The position numbers and the translations under genes were made by a program. DNA of 64,000 nucleotides, taken from assembly GCF_001431465.1 (NCBI RefSeq), contig NZ_LDJJ01000056.1, positions 1 through 64,000 of the forward strand. The letters run 5' to 3'. Of the stretch, positions 47,562 to 56,058 are shown one piece after another. The notes below the pieces were generated by a model. The model was not told the DNA's origin. It saw only the letters and a list, made by a program, of their open reading frames with translations, and made no database searches. Within the stretch, counting starts at the first letter, position 1. Every line of letters begins with the position of its first letter. The DNA is from Stenotrophomonas terrae (GTDB lineage: Bacteria > Pseudomonadota > Gammaproteobacteria > Xanthomonadales > Xanthomonadaceae).

Positions 47562-48818
47562 TTAAACCACAGATGCCAGTTTGAAAATGGGCAGGTACAT
47601 GCCGATGACCATGCCGCCGACGATGGTACCGATGAACACCATGATCATCGGTTCCAACAGGCTGCTCAGCGCGTCGACGGCGTTGTTCACTTCCTGCTCG
47701 TAGTACTCGGCGACCTTGAAGAGCATGGCATCCAATGCGCCGGCTTCCTCGCCGATGGCGGTCATCTGGATGACCATGTGCGGGAACAGGTTGACCTGCT
47801 TCATCGCCATGTTGACCGGGTAGCCGACGGCGACATCGTCACGCATGCGGAAAACCGCTTTTTCATAGACGCTGTTGCCGGTGGCGCCGGCAACGATGCC
47901 TAGCGCTTCAACCAGCGGGACACCGGCCTTGAAGGTCACGCCAGTCGTACGCGCGAAACGCGCGATTGAACTGTTGTGCATGATCTGGCCGATAACAGGC
48001 ACCTTCAGGATCAGCTTGTCCATCGTGTGCTGCATGCCCGGAGAGCGCTTATACGCAAACAGGAAGCCAACGATTGAGCCAACAATCACGATCAGGATGA
48101 GCCACCACCAGGCGACCATGAACCGTGAAAGGGCGACAATCATCTGGGTAAAGGCGGGCAGTTCCGCGCCAAAGCCCTTGAACACGTCCTCAAATTGCGG
48201 AACCACCCAGACCAGCAGGATGGAGCTGACCAGCAGCGCTACCGCGACAACCATGGCGGGGTAAAACAGCGCCTTCTTGATCTTGCCCTTCAGGGCTTCG
48301 ATGTTCTCTTTATAGTTGGCAACCGTATCAAGCACGGTTTCCAACACACCGGCGCCTTCACCGGCCTTCACCAGGTTGCGGTAAAGCTCATCGAATTGCA
48401 CCGGATGCTTGCTGATGGCCTCGTAAAGCGAGGAGCCGCCCTCGATGTCGGCCCGGATCTGGCCGACCATCTTCTTCATGCGCGGGTTTTTCTGCCCGTC
48501 GCCGATGATCTCCAGCGAGCTCACAATGGGTACGCCGGACTTCATCATGGTCGCCATCTGGCGACTGAAGAAGGCGATATCCTTGGCTGTGATTCTGGAG
48601 CCGGTAGCGCCAAACAGAGGCTTCTGTTTTGGCTTTACAACGGTCGCGGTGATTCCCTGCTTGCGCAGTTCGGCACGAACCATGTTCAGGTTCTTTGCCT
48701 GCTGCTCACCCTTCATCTTCACGCCGCGTTTGTCTGTTCCCTCCCAGACAAACGGCAGCAACTGATTGGTGTTGCGCGCTATGGGGTCGTTCTTGACTGC
48801 ATTACGAGTGGCGGACAT
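47562..48818 (-). CDS. pilC: type IV pilus inner-membrane platform protein
   Basis: 418 residues. Two GspF-type domains are visible: ITAKDIAFFSRQMATMMKSGVPIVSSLEIIG near residue 82 and SSIARFARTTGVTFKAGVPLVEALGIVAG near 285. Each is followed by membrane spans (VVAVALLVSSILLVWVVPQF; PMIMVFIGTIVGGMVIGMYLP). PilC anchors the ATPases PilB and PilT and moves pilins into the fibre. ATG at 48818 gives MSATRNAVKND; the longer frame upstream is not PilC-like. It is divergent from pilA. Confidence 0.96.
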   Translation of the reverse strand: MSATRNAVKNDPIARNTNQLLPFVWEGTDKRGVKMKGEQQAKNLNMVRAELRKQGITATVVKPKQKPLFGATGSRITAKDIAFFSRQMATMMKSGVPIVSSLEIIGDGQKNPRMKKMVGQIRADIEGGSSLYEAISKHPVQFDELYRNLVKAGEGAGVLETVLDTVANYKENIEALKGKIKKALFYPAMVVAVALLVSSILLVWVVPQFEDVFKGFGAELPAFTQMIVALSRFMVAWWWLILIVIVGSIVGFLFAYKRSPGMQHTMDKLILKVPVIGQIMHNSSIARFARTTGVTFKAGVPLVEALGIVAGATGNSVYEKAVFRMRDDVAVGYPVNMAMKQVNLFPHMVIQMTAIGEEAGALDAMLFKVAEYYEQEVNNAVDALSSLLEPMIMVFIGTIVGGMVIGMYLPIFKLASVV

Positions 48819-48943
48819 CGGTTTGGGCTCCCCGCCCAAGCCTTCCCCAGGCCGGGCATCTGTCTGCATGGTATCTGCTTCGAAACGAACTGGCACGCAT
48901 CCAATAGCAGGCTGAGTACGCTTGCAGCTATCGAAAGGCGGGG

Positions 48944-48975
48944 TGCGTCACAAAGTGACGCATTGCGTCACAAAG
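48944..48975. promoter_or_regulatory. palindromic upstream activator site before the pilins
   Basis: TGCGTCAC-AAA-GTGACGCA (48944-48962) is a perfect palindrome, followed at once by another half, TTGCGTCACAAAG (48963-48975). It lies about 120-150 bases upstream of the expected start of the sigma-54 promoter, the normal distance for an NtrC-type activator such as PilR. PilR binding is inferred; the half-site GTCAC is not the published P. aeruginosa PilR sequence as I recall it. Confidence 0.55.
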
Positions 48976-49066
48976 AGGTATGGCGGGCAAAACCGGCGAC
49001 AGGGGCTTCCATTCCTCAGCGTTGCTGCCATCATTGTAGCGGGGAGCTGGGGAGCTGTCTGAAACT

Positions 49067-49084
49067 TGGCACGCATCCTGCTTT
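49067..49084 (+). promoter_or_regulatory. sigma-54 (-24/-12) promoter of pilA
   Basis: TGGCACGCATCCTGCTTT has the GG and GC dinucleotides exactly ten bases apart, close to the RpoN consensus TGGCAC-N5-TTGC. Transcription should start near 49093, giving a leader of about 73 bases. A second TGGCACGCATCC at 48891-48902 lacks the -12 GC and is probably not a promoter. Confidence 0.85.
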
Positions 49085-49165
49085 GCACTACCCCGCATGG
49101 GAGGGAGTCTGCCTATGCGGCTTTCACCCTCGTCAACTTTCAAAAACCTCTAGGGGATGTACCTA

Positions 49166-49600
49166 ATGAAGAAGCAGCAGGGTTTTACGCTGATCGAACT
49201 GATGATCGTTGTTGCGATCATCGCCATCCTGGCCGCCATCGCGCTGCCGGCTTACCAGAACTATGTTGCCAAGTCGCAGATCACTGCGGGTCTGGCCGAC
49301 ATCCGTGGTGGCGTGACCGCGTTTGAAGAAGCCATTCAGGCTGGCACCCAGACCGGCGCTCCGGCAGACCCGGCTGCGATTGGTTTGTCTGCTAGTACCG
49401 CTCGTTGTGCTATCGCAGCAACGGGTAACTATGACGATGCCCAGGGTCAGGCAATCACCTGCACCGTGAAGGGTAACCCGAGCGTTGTCGGTGCGGAAGT
49501 TGCTTTGACCCGTACTACCTCGGGCGCATGGGAATGCAGCGTCACCGATGGCGCTGTCGTGCTGAAGGACTCGTTCATTCCGGCTGGCTGCACGCACTAA
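49166..49600 (+). CDS. pilA: type IV major pilin, copy 1
   Basis: 144 residues. The leader MKKQQG is followed by the mature Phe and the conserved [20 protein letters not shown] helix with Glu5. PilD cuts after residue 6. The globular head has four cysteines (C81, C99, C124, C142); C124-C142 would close the receptor-binding D-loop (ECSVTDGAV...IPAGCTH). ATG at 49166 follows TAGGGGATGTACCT. It is expressed from the sigma-54 promoter and followed by a terminator before the second pilin. It is the structural subunit for twitching, adhesion and DNA uptake. Confidence 0.95.
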   Translation: MKKQQGFTLIELMIVVAIIAILAAIALPAYQNYVAKSQITAGLADIRGGVTAFEEAIQAGTQTGAPADPAAIGLSASTARCAIAATGNYDDAQGQAITCTVKGNPSVVGAEVALTRTTSGAWECSVTDGAVVLKDSFIPAGCTH

Positions 49601-49619
49601 TAGTGTAGGTAGTTGCTTT

Positions 49620-49648
49620 GAAGAGGCCCCGTAATGCGGGGCCTCTTC
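49620..49648 (+). terminator. terminator between the two pilin genes
   Basis: A perfect 12-base stem GAAGAGGCCCCG (49620-49631)/CGGGGCCTCTTC (49637-49648) with loop TAATG is followed by only ATTT. Partial read-through into the second pilin is likely. Confidence 0.8.
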
Positions 49649-49696
49649 ATTTCCGGCGTTCATCGCCAAGGTTCAAGGGTGCTATTGGGGGGCATC

Positions 49697-50101
49697 ATGA
49701 AGAGACAGCGCGGCTTTACATTGATCGAGTTGATGATCGTGGTTGCCATCATTGCCATTCTGGCTGCCATTGCCTTGCCTGCGTATCAGCAGTATGTGGC
49801 GAAGTCCCAGTTGACGGCGGGTCTGGCGGAGATCAGGTCGGGCCAGGCGGGCTTCGAGTCGTTCGTGCTGGTGGAAAACGTGAACACCTTCGCATTGGCT
49901 GATATCGGGCTGAATGCGAGCACGGCGCGCTGTGATATCAGTATGACGCCCGGTGATACGGGATTCATCCGTTGCAGATTGAAAGGTAATCCGCAGGTTT
50001 CCGGGAAAAGCATCGAGCTTGAGCGCGCTGCGTCGGGGGAATGGTCCTGCAAGGTAGATGCGTCCATACCGACGAAGCTGTGGCCTTCCGGATGTCAGTG
50101 A
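49697..50101 (+). CDS. type IV pilin, copy 2
   Basis: 134 residues. The leader and N-terminal helix (residues 6-31) are identical to copy 1, and the following YVAKSQLTAGLAEIR is nearly so. The head diverges: cysteines at 79, 93, 118 and 133 keep the pattern, but the D-loop is shorter (SCKVDASIPTKLWPSGCQ). ATG at 49697 follows GGGGGGCATC. No own promoter is obvious in the 96-base gap, so expression may depend on read-through. It could be a minor or alternative subunit. Confidence 0.9.
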   Translation: MKRQRGFTLIELMIVVAIIAILAAIALPAYQQYVAKSQLTAGLAEIRSGQAGFESFVLVENVNTFALADIGLNASTARCDISMTPGDTGFIRCRLKGNPQVSGKSIELERAASGEWSCKVDASIPTKLWPSGCQ

Positions 50102-50150
50102 TTGTTCGATTGCCAACGTTGGTGGGCAATCGCCAGGTAGGGAAGGTGTG

Positions 50151-52007
50151 ATGCGGCTGGTCTGGTCTAGGGTGGTTGCAGCGCGGGGCGCTGGATGGGT
50201 TGCATTGTTGGGGTTGGTGGCGCTCACGCTGCTGGTGTATTGGCCAGGCTTGGGCGGGTCCTTCCTGTTTGATGACTTTCCAGCGCTGGTAAGCAATTCG
50301 CGTGTGCATGTGCAAGCTGGCGATTGGCCGGCTTTGTGGCGCGCGGCCACCAGTTTCGACCCGGGCGGAACTGGCCGCCAGTTGGCGATGGCCAGTTTTG
50401 GCCTTAATCATATGCTCGGTGGCTTGGATCCCTGGGGATGGAAGTTGGGTGGGGTGCTGGTGCATCTGCTCAATGTTGTCCTGGTCTATCTGCTTTGCAT
50501 GCGTTTGTTGGGTCTAGCTGGGGTGCGTGAATGGTTGCGGCCTGCGGCTTGGACGATCGCGCTGCTGTGGGCGGTGCACCCCCTGCAGGTTTCCACTGTT
50601 CTGTACGTGGTGCAGCGAATGGAAACGCTGTCCCTGACCTTTGTCTTGCTTGCTCTGCTGGCATATCTACGCGGCCGGCGTGCGCAGATGGATGGTTCTC
50701 GCGCCTGGCCTTGGTTGCTGGCATGTGTGCCACTGCTGCTGCTGGCGCTGGGTTCGAAAGAGACCGCGCTGTTGTTTCCTGCATACACGTTGGCGCTTGA
50801 GCTGACCTTGCTTGGCTTCGGTGGTGCCACGCTCAATCAGCGGCGTTTCTGGCGGTGGGGATACGCCTTGGGGGTTGGTTCGGCCTTGGTGCTGTTTGTG
50901 TGTGTGGTGGTTCCGTACTACGCAACGCCCGAGGTTTATGCAATTCGTGATTTCAGCGCGCTGGAGCGGGTGCTCACCCAGCTGCGCGTCCTGCCCTTGT
51001 ATCTGGGGCAGATGTTGTTCCCGAATTCGGCATGGATGACCTTCTATTACGACGATCTGGCGGTGTCGCATTCATTGCTGTCGCCGTTGTCGACGCTTTG
51101 GGGGGGATTGCTGCTGGCTGCACTATTGGTGTTGGCCACGGCGCTGCGTCACCGCGCGCCCTTGTTTTCGTTGGGCGTGCTGTGGTTTTTCGCTGCCCAT
51201 CTGATTACCAGCAATGTGATCCCTCTGGAACTGGTGTTTGAGCATCGCAACTATTTCGCGTTGCTGGGCGTGTTGCTTGCGCTCGCTGACCTCGTGCGGC
51301 GCATTCCGGTGCGCGATGGGCCCGCGATCAAGATGGCTGCGATTGCTGGCCTGGTGCTGATCGTTGGCTTTCTGGGAATGGTGCGGTCCGCGATCTGGGG
51401 TGATGGCCTGCTTCTATCGACGGAGCTGGCAGCCATCAATCCGCAGTCTTCCCGGGCGGCTCATGAATTGGGTATGCGCTATTACGAAATGGCGGATGGC
51501 TCGGCCAACTCACCTTTCTTCAGCTTTGCGGCGGCCGAGTTCGAACGCGAATCCAGTTTGCCGACCGCCAGCATTCTGGCCGAGCAGTCACTGATCTTGA
51601 TGCATGCCGGGCGGGGGCTGGCGGTAGATCCCAAGTGGTGGAGCCGACTGCATTGGCGCCTGCGTGAGCGGCCGGTTACACCTGAGACAACGGCGGCGAT
51701 GTTTGGGCTCCTGGGAAATCGCTTGAAGGGAGTGGAGTTGGATGATGCCGCCTTGGGGGATGCTTTCCTGCTGATGTTCGACAAGGTTGTGCTACCGCCT
51801 TACAGCTACCTGCAGGTTGCGGCGCACGCACGCGACTATCGGCACGATCAGGCCTTGGAATATCGGTTGTTGACGATGGCTGTAGAACAGTCGACTGATC
51901 ACCCTGGCTACGTGGCACATATGGCGGATGGGCTGCGGAACGAAGGTCATGTTCAGCAGGCTGATTTCGTGCTGGCCAAGGCAAAGGCTTTGGGTGTCAG
52001 GCCTTGA
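50151..52007 (+). CDS. GT-C membrane glycosyltransferase with long C-terminal domain
   Basis: 618 residues. About ten to eleven spans fill residues 14-430. The first extracytoplasmic loop carries Asp41-Asp42 (SFLFDDFPALVSN), the acidic pair of PMT/TMTC-type GT-C enzymes that use lipid-linked sugars. Residues about 430-618 are soluble and helical, compatible with TPR-like repeats (AAHELGMRYYEMADG). It starts 49 bases after the second pilin, with GGGAAGG before ATG 50151. That position makes it a good candidate pilin glycosyltransferase, similar in role but not in sequence to TfpO or TfpW. The acceptor and sugar are unknown. Confidence 0.7.
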   Translation: MRLVWSRVVAARGAGWVALLGLVALTLLVYWPGLGGSFLFDDFPALVSNSRVHVQAGDWPALWRAATSFDPGGTGRQLAMASFGLNHMLGGLDPWGWKLGGVLVHLLNVVLVYLLCMRLLGLAGVREWLRPAAWTIALLWAVHPLQVSTVLYVVQRMETLSLTFVLLALLAYLRGRRAQMDGSRAWPWLLACVPLLLLALGSKETALLFPAYTLALELTLLGFGGATLNQRRFWRWGYALGVGSALVLFVCVVVPYYATPEVYAIRDFSALERVLTQLRVLPLYLGQMLFPNSAWMTFYYDDLAVSHSLLSPLSTLWGGLLLAALLVLATALRHRAPLFSLGVLWFFAAHLITSNVIPLELVFEHRNYFALLGVLLALADLVRRIPVRDGPAIKMAAIAGLVLIVGFLGMVRSAIWGDGLLLSTELAAINPQSSRAAHELGMRYYEMADGSANSPFFSFAAAEFERESSLPTASILAEQSLILMHAGRGLAVDPKWWSRLHWRLRERPVTPETTAAMFGLLGNRLKGVELDDAALGDAFLLMFDKVVLPPYSYLQVAAHARDYRHDQALEYRLLTMAVEQSTDHPGYVAHMADGLRNEGHVQQADFVLAKAKALGVRP

Positions 52008-52106
52008 TGAGGTTATGCGTTCTTGCAGGGTAAGATTGTTGCCTAAGTCCGCGCTCATGTTTGTGCGCGCGTTGCTACCCGCGAAAGTCTAGAGTGCTGA
52101 CAAGCG

Positions 52107-53267
52107 ATGACATCAACAGAGCCGTTTCTGGTTTTCGGATCCCCGCTGATCGAGCAGGCCGAGATCGACGAGGTATTGGCTTGCATGCGGTCATCCTGGC
52201 TGGGTACTGGCCCCAAGGTGGCGCAGTTCGAGCGTGACTTCGCCGACTATCAGCATTTGCCGCCGTCACGCGTTGCTGCTGTCAACTCCTGCACTGCTGC
52301 CTTGCATGTCAGCATGGTTGCTGCAGGTTTGGAACCTGGGGCAGAGGTGATTACCACCCCGATGACGTTCTGTGCGTCCGTCAACGCTATCATCCATGCC
52401 GGCTTGACGCCGGTGCTGGCCGATGTGGACCGGCAGACCCAGAATATCGATGCTGCGGCGATCGAAGCGGCGATCACCCCGCGGACGCGGGCGATTGTGT
52501 TGGTTCACTTTGCAGGACGCCCCTGTGAGATGGATGCGGTGATGGCCATCGCCCACAAGTACAACCTCTGTGTGATCGAGGACTGCGCGCACGCAATTGA
52601 GACCTCTTGGAAGGGGCAGAAAGCAGGCACATTTGGTGACTTTGGCTGTTTCAGCTTCTATGCGACCAAGAACGTAACGACTGGCGAAGGCGGCATGGTG
52701 ATTGGGCGCGATGAAGCACTGATCGCCCGGGCCAAAGTGCTGGCGCTGCACGGGATGAGCAAGGATGCCTGGCATCGTTTCGGCGACAGTGGCTATAAGC
52801 ACTATCAGGTTGTCGAAGCCGGATTCAAGTACAACATGATGGATCTGCAAGCCGCCATAGGTAGCCCGCAGCTTGCCAGGGTCGAGCGCAACTGGTTGCG
52901 GCGGCAGCAGATCTGGCGGATGTATATGGAAGCCTTTGCCGATTGCCCGGTCTGGCTGCCTGCGCCCCCCGCAGCGGATACGCTGCATGCCTACCATCTG
53001 TTCACCATCATGGTGGATGAGGAACGTTGCGGTATTTCTCGCGATGCTTTTCTTGATGCGATGAATGATCTTCGCATTGGTACCGGCGTGCACTATCAGG
53101 CAATCCCGGAGCATCCTTACTACCAACAGCGCTTTGGCTGGCGACCGGAGCAGTGGCCCAATGCGATGTGGCTGGGTCGTCGAACCGTCAGTTTGCCTTT
53201 GTCACCGAAACTCAGCGATGCAGACGTGGCTCGCGTGATTGCCGCTGTTCGGGGAATCCTGGGGTGA
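52107..53267 (+). CDS. DegT/DnrJ/EryC1-type PLP aminotransferase
   Basis: 386 residues. Fold-type I sugar aminotransferase: TGPKVAQFERDFADY at the start, NSCTAALHVSMVAAGL near residue 60, VIEDCAHAI with Asp159 that holds the PLP ring, and Lys188 in FSFYATKNVTTGEGG as the Schiff-base lysine. All catalytic parts look intact. The family converts keto-sugar nucleotides into amino sugars. No dehydratase or epimerase gene is beside it, so its keto substrate must come from elsewhere. ATG at 52107 comes 99 bases after the GT-C gene. Confidence 0.88.
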   Translation: MTSTEPFLVFGSPLIEQAEIDEVLACMRSSWLGTGPKVAQFERDFADYQHLPPSRVAAVNSCTAALHVSMVAAGLEPGAEVITTPMTFCASVNAIIHAGLTPVLADVDRQTQNIDAAAIEAAITPRTRAIVLVHFAGRPCEMDAVMAIAHKYNLCVIEDCAHAIETSWKGQKAGTFGDFGCFSFYATKNVTTGEGGMVIGRDEALIARAKVLALHGMSKDAWHRFGDSGYKHYQVVEAGFKYNMMDLQAAIGSPQLARVERNWLRRQQIWRMYMEAFADCPVWLPAPPAADTLHAYHLFTIMVDEERCGISRDAFLDAMNDLRIGTGVHYQAIPEHPYYQQRFGWRPEQWPNAMWLGRRTVSLPLSPKLSDADVARVIAAVRGILG

Positions 53268-53298
53268 AGGCGCCGCGGAGTAGCCGGGGAGTCCAGCC

Positions 53299-54246
53299 GT
53301 GACTGCTGACTCACCATCAATTTTGAAAGCAGGTATCTGGCGGTATGCGCGTGTCGCTGCGGCGTGCATCTTGATTGCATCGGCCTTGGTGTTCATCTGC
53401 TATTCGATGAGATCCCAGTTACCGCTGTTCACCCGGGCGATGCGCGACATCGAATGGTGGAAGGTTGCGGCAGCGGTTCTGGCAGCCGTACCAATGTATC
53501 TGGTCAAGGCTATCTACCACATCAGGCTGCTGGAGCGATTCTCCGGTGTGAAGATGGCGCGCGGCAAAGCTGTCACCGTCTATCTTCAGGCGCAGGTTGT
53601 GCGCTACCTGCCTGGCAAAGTCTGGGGTCTGTTGTATCAGAGCGGGAGAATGGCTGCGGCTATCCAGCCCGGTGTCGTGGTCGCTGCAAATCTCTGGCAG
53701 ATGCTTATCACCAATGTGCTTGCGCTTGGTGTTGTTGGCGGCTTGTTGCTGTGGGGCAATCATTCGCCGGGCTGGCTGTTGCTTGCTGTTGGCAGCATTG
53801 TGCTGGTTGAGTTGTTGCATCGATGGCCCATAGTCGAGTCTTTCGGGCTCGGGTTGGTCGTGCGCATCTTCCCGAAGCTGGGGGTCACTTTACCGCAAGG
53901 CCGCTTGCTTCCAATGCGTTGGACGGGTACCGCGATGCTCTGCGCGGAATGGATTTTCTTTTTCCTCGCTTTCATGATCCTGCTCAACGGGAAGCAAACC
54001 GTGGCCGATGCGATCATCCTGGGTGCCTGGTATGGCGGTGCATCAATCGTCGCGCTGGCTGCGTTCGTAGTGCCGGCGGGTATAGCTGTACGTGAGGCAA
54101 TCTTTGTCGCTGCTCCGAGTGTCGTTGATCTGGATGCTGCTTATCTGATGCTTGTGGCGGCATTGGCGCGGGTTGTTTTTTTTGGCGCCGAGATTGTGGC
54201 AGCGCTTGCGGCGACATTTTTTGGAGCTTTTCGACGCCATGAGTGA
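53299..54246 (+). CDS. polytopic membrane protein, LPG-synthase-TM (flippase-like) family
   Basis: 315 residues with about seven or eight spans. It resembles the lysylphosphatidylglycerol-synthase transmembrane region (UPF0104): YLQAQVVRYLPGKVWGLLYQSG near residue 95 is the typical R-Y-L-P-G-K motif, and AAFVVPAGIAVREAIF near 255 corresponds to the conserved P-x-G-x-x-x-R-E element. It lacks the C-terminal aminoacyl-transferase domain. Related proteins are found with GT2 enzymes and may flip lipid-linked sugars; this is inference. GTG start at 53299; it overlaps the next gene by 8 bases. Confidence 0.72.
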   Translation: MTADSPSILKAGIWRYARVAAACILIASALVFICYSMRSQLPLFTRAMRDIEWWKVAAAVLAAVPMYLVKAIYHIRLLERFSGVKMARGKAVTVYLQAQVVRYLPGKVWGLLYQSGRMAAAIQPGVVVAANLWQMLITNVLALGVVGGLLLWGNHSPGWLLLAVGSIVLVELLHRWPIVESFGLGLVVRIFPKLGVTLPQGRLLPMRWTGTAMLCAEWIFFFLAFMILLNGKQTVADAIILGAWYGGASIVALAAFVVPAGIAVREAIFVAAPSVVDLDAAYLMLVAALARVVFFGAEIVAALAATFFGAFRRHE

Positions 54247-54991
54247 TGCGCGGAAAAAACAACGTTCGTATTGGGATGCGCTAGCAGATTCAGATCCTGA
54301 TGCAGCGGTAATTGATCCCAATGACAAACGCGGACTGAAGAACCGATATCTGGCCGAGATTCGCGATTTGGCATTTCTCCAGACGCTTGCAGCCCGCAAC
54401 GTAGCAAACGGCATGCTGCTTGATGTTGGTACGGGTACCGGCAGCGCGGCGCTTCCGCTGCTCGATGCTGGTCATCGTGTTTTAGGGGTCGACATTTCAT
54501 TCGGGCTGCTGCGTCACGCGCAAGCGCGGTGCGGGGCCAAGGATGGATTGTTTGTCCTCACCGACGGGCGCGAACTTCCGGTAAGGGCGCAAGGCTTCGA
54601 TGCGGCAGTTGTCTATGTCGTGCTCAGCTATCTTGTGGATGACGCTACTGCACTGGCGCTGTTGGAGAATATCCGAACGGCGCTCAAGCGCGGGGCGGTA
54701 TTGGTAATGGTCGAGCAGGTCCGGGCAAATCGTCGGATTTGCGAGGACGGGCTGAAGGTACAAAGAACCATCTCGCAGTGGCGAAGGATGCTGGAACAGG
54801 CAGGATTTTCATCAACAACCTGTACGGTCCTTCGGCATGGGCGGTTTCCCTTGACGCCTCTGATCAAGGCAGGATTGATTCCTCGACGACTATGGCCGCG
54901 GGTGCGTAGCATTGAGACGTGGGTAGGGAGGCACTTGGGTGTTCTCAAGTGGGATTATGCAGAGGTCAAGTTCGTGGCTGTAGCACCATGA
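54239..54991 (+). CDS. class I SAM-dependent methyltransferase
   Basis: 250 residues. Motif I is LLDVGTGTGSAALPLLDAGHRVLGVDIS near residue 60. AAVVYVVLSYLVDD (motif II region) and LKRGAVLVMVEQVR (motif III region) follow. Residues about 160-250 form a basic C-terminal part (RRMLEQAGFSSTT) not typical of quinone methylases. It overlaps its neighbours by 8 bases upstream and by ATGA downstream, so it is translationally coupled in the island operon. The substrate is unknown. One sampled line (54301-54360) has 30 G+C in 60 bases, low for this window. Confidence 0.8.
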   Translation: MSDARKKQRSYWDALADSDPDAAVIDPNDKRGLKNRYLAEIRDLAFLQTLAARNVANGMLLDVGTGTGSAALPLLDAGHRVLGVDISFGLLRHAQARCGAKDGLFVLTDGRELPVRAQGFDAAVVYVVLSYLVDDATALALLENIRTALKRGAVLVMVEQVRANRRICEDGLKVQRTISQWRRMLEQAGFSSTTCTVLRHGRFPLTPLIKAGLIPRRLWPRVRSIETWVGRHLGVLKWDYAEVKFVAVAP

Positions 54992-56058
54992 TTGCCATTA
55001 TTGGCGGTGGCCCAGCGGGTATTGCGCTTGGGTTGGAGCTGGACAAGAGATCCATTGCGTACGATCTGTTCGAGGCTCGACAACTTGCTTCTACCTGGCG
55101 ATCAGTACCATCCGGACTGCATGTGCTGAGCCCTTGGTGGACCAATGTGCTGCAGTTCCGGCATGCATTGGCTGGTAATCCGTTGCGCAAGCCGCGTGCC
55201 GAGGTTTATCTGGCGCACCTGGATGCGATGGCAAGGCGGTTGAAGGGGCAACTGTTTACGGACTGCCGGGTTGATGGTCTCCGGCCAGATGGATCTGGAC
55301 GTTGGGTTCTGGATACGGCACAAGGGCGCAGGGGGCCTTATTCGACTGTCGTGTTGGCGACAGGCTACTTCTCCACGCCTCGTCCGGCCGACCCGCTCAT
55401 CAATACGGATGGTTCATTGCCGATGGTACATGCAGCGGAGGTCACTGATTACGCTGCACTTGAAGCAATGCGTGACGGGGATTTGCCGGTTGTCGTGGTT
55501 GGGCGGCGGGTGACGGCAGGTCAGCTGCTTTTGGAGTTGGAAGCGCGGGATATTCCGGTCGCGTTGAGCACCCGCTCAGCGATGGAGTATCGGCGCCACG
55601 GGGTGTGGGCGTCGATTCGCGAGACCGCCTATTTTTTCTGGGAGGAACTGCAGGCGCGCCTGATTCCAAATCTACGACGGCCGTCGTATCCCGTGATGGA
55701 AGGAGGGCCCACGGAGTCGCTGGTTGCCTCCGGAAAAGTGGCTGTGTTGCCGCGCATTCGATCCATCGTGGAGGGGGCGTTGTTGCTTGATGATGGCAGG
55801 AAGGTCCGAGCGGCAGCGGTGATATTGGCAACTGGCTATCATCCGGGCCTGGGCTTGTTACCCGACAGCTTGGACATGGATGAATATGGGATTCCAAGCA
55901 GCCAGGATTTCCAGATATCAGCGATGCCGGGTGTCCACCTGCTGGGTTTTGACAACGTGTATGACCATCGAAGCAGATATTTGAGGGGAATCCGTGCTGA
56001 CGCGGGCCGGCTCGCTGATCTGCTGGTGGTCAAGCGCGGCGGCGTTGGGCCGAAATAA
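54988..56058 (+). CDS. FAD-dependent oxidoreductase (flavin monooxygenase-like)
   Basis: 356 residues. The FAD fingerprint IIGGGPAGIALGLELDKR is at residue 3. The FMO-type VLATGYFSTP and VILATGYHPGLG follow, and the early R-S-V-P-S-G-L-H-V-L-S segment recalls flavin N- or S-oxidases. The second dinucleotide site reads VVVVGRRVTAGQLLLEL where GxGxSA is expected, so NADPH binding may be altered. It overlaps the methylase by 4 bases and the converging gene by 29. N-oxidation of an amino sugar is one possibility, not shown by sequence. Confidence 0.75.
   Translation: MIAIIGGGPAGIALGLELDKRSIAYDLFEARQLASTWRSVPSGLHVLSPWWTNVLQFRHALAGNPLRKPRAEVYLAHLDAMARRLKGQLFTDCRVDGLRPDGSGRWVLDTAQGRRGPYSTVVLATGYFSTPRPADPLINTDGSLPMVHAAEVTDYAALEAMRDGDLPVVVVGRRVTAGQLLLELEARDIPVALSTRSAMEYRRHGVWASIRETAYFFWEELQARLIPNLRRPSYPVMEGGPTESLVASGKVAVLPRIRSIVEGALLLDDGRKVRAAAVILATGYHPGLGLLPDSLDMDEYGIPSSQDFQISAMPGVHLLGFDNVYDHRSRYLRGIRADAGRLADLLVVKRGGVGPK

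Noticed and set aside
48891..48902. Second sigma-54 promoter upstream of pilA
   Set aside because: The -24 half matches, but the bases at -12 are AT instead of GC.
52107..53267. Complete sugar-nucleotide pathway in the pil island
   Set aside because: Only the aminotransferase step is present; no dehydratase, epimerase or nucleotidyltransferase gene is seen, so no named sugar is proposed.
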